Shown here piece after piece: positions 63,490 through 64,000 of a stretch of DNA of 64,000 nucleotides. The notes under the pieces were generated by a model, which worked only from the letters and a program-made list of their open reading frames with translations, was not told the DNA's origin and made no database searches. Location of the stretch: assembly GCF_021869535.1 (NCBI RefSeq), contig NW_026262668.1, forward strand, positions 70,019,558 through 70,083,557, written 5' to 3'. Positions within the stretch are counted from its first letter, which is position 1, and each line of letters starts with the position of its first letter. Position numbers and translations under genes: made by a program. The stretch comes from Mytilus californianus (lineage: Eukaryota; Mollusca; Bivalvia; Mytilida; Mytilidae).

Positions 63490-64000
63490 AATGAACTTAA
63501 ACACTGCATTTATTTATTGTTTACTGAGACCTGTTGTTTTCTCTTACAGATAGAGAGTTGTATTTTGAATTTTTCAAAGTGAAGATTTACGGCAGCGGCT
63601 TTTAATATTTTGCGTTTATCCTGGAAACTATAATAGATTTAAAAAAACAAATAGTGCAATGTGTCTGAGTAAACTCTATAGTAAAGGTCCTTTTTGGGCA
63701 ATTTTGGCTCTTCAGAGTTTTGTTGTTTTATTGGCTATTATCTTGATAACTTATCTATAGAGAAACCTTTTCTTGAAAACTGGTATAGACAAGAACAGAT
63801 ATAATCAAAGTAGTGAAGTACTGATCATCGGATGACCGCAAATTCTTGTGGATGGTCTCAAGCACTTGTCCCAGAAAAAAATCATATCTGTACCTGAAAG
63901 TAATGTTAATGTACAGAGATATATTTTTTTTCTGAGACAAGTTCGTGCGTGGATGATGAATAAATGTTCGGGAATTCAACCTCACCGTAATAACTATTAT
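63490..64000. other. Window end, no gene recognised
   Basis: It contains phrases similar to the 3095/17690 repeat family ('ttatcctggaaactataata', 'ggctattatcttgataactt') but no coding region. Confidence 0.4.

Overview
The window is AT-rich, intron-rich and repeat-dense animal DNA, and it reads as a marine bivalve, most likely a mussel (Mytilus or a close relative). Three things point there: the dispersed repeat carrying 'gccaatgagacaactctcc' (four good copies plus fragments), a collagen-C4-like secreted domain typical of bivalves, and many mobile elements built around tandem cores of roughly 130-170 bp, a style well known from bivalves. No prokaryotic features, CRISPR arrays or functional tRNA/rRNA genes were seen. 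The species call is inference.

Layout. 1-2.8 kb: the 3' coding exon of an unidentified gene with an SH3-ligand-like proline-rich tail (+). 3-14.2 kb: intergenic DNA packed with composite repeats, including a 1.94-kb element with terminal inverted repeats, a 7-bp target duplication and a 168-bp tandem core, and two related 1.8-2.1 kb composite repeats, one with a further element nested inside. 15.97-36.33 kb: one complete SLC5 sodium-coupled monocarboxylate transporter gene (+). I rebuilt it as 15 coding exons (647 aa) with consistent phase at every junction; it has one GC-AG intron and one intron that begins with five tandem copies of the exon end plus splice donor. Its introns hold a decayed Penelope-like retroelement (antisense), a ~330-bp long inverted repeat and several MITE-like hairpins. 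36.4-42.7 kb: dispersed repeats, two more Penelope-like 3' tails, and a LINE 3' fragment. 43.1-46.3 kb: a large composite repeat into which a 1.64-kb Tc1-like transposon has inserted; sister repeat units act as empty sites. 46.47-59.62 kb (minus): three exons of a short-chain collagen-C4-like gene, 5' partial, whose ~12-kb intron contains tandem-core arrays, a perfect-boundary foldback with a 9-bp target duplication, a decayed multicopy ORF, SINEs, several MITEs and an inverted-repeat-bounded region carrying a FLYWCH zinc-finger coding segment. 59.7-61.1 kb: another tandem core and a 21-bp minisatellite. 62-64 kb: a possible small ORF or LINE tail, a tRNA-derived SINE and a third copy of a dispersed repeat.

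The ordinary genes are the monocarboxylate transporter, the collagen-C4-like secreted protein and the proline-rich gene end. Everything else is mobile or repetitive DNA. The points most worth a second look are the amplified 5' splice site in the transporter, the GC-AG intron, the 1.94-kb element with a dimeric 168-bp core, the FLYWCH region and the 103-bp foldback with its 9-bp duplication.
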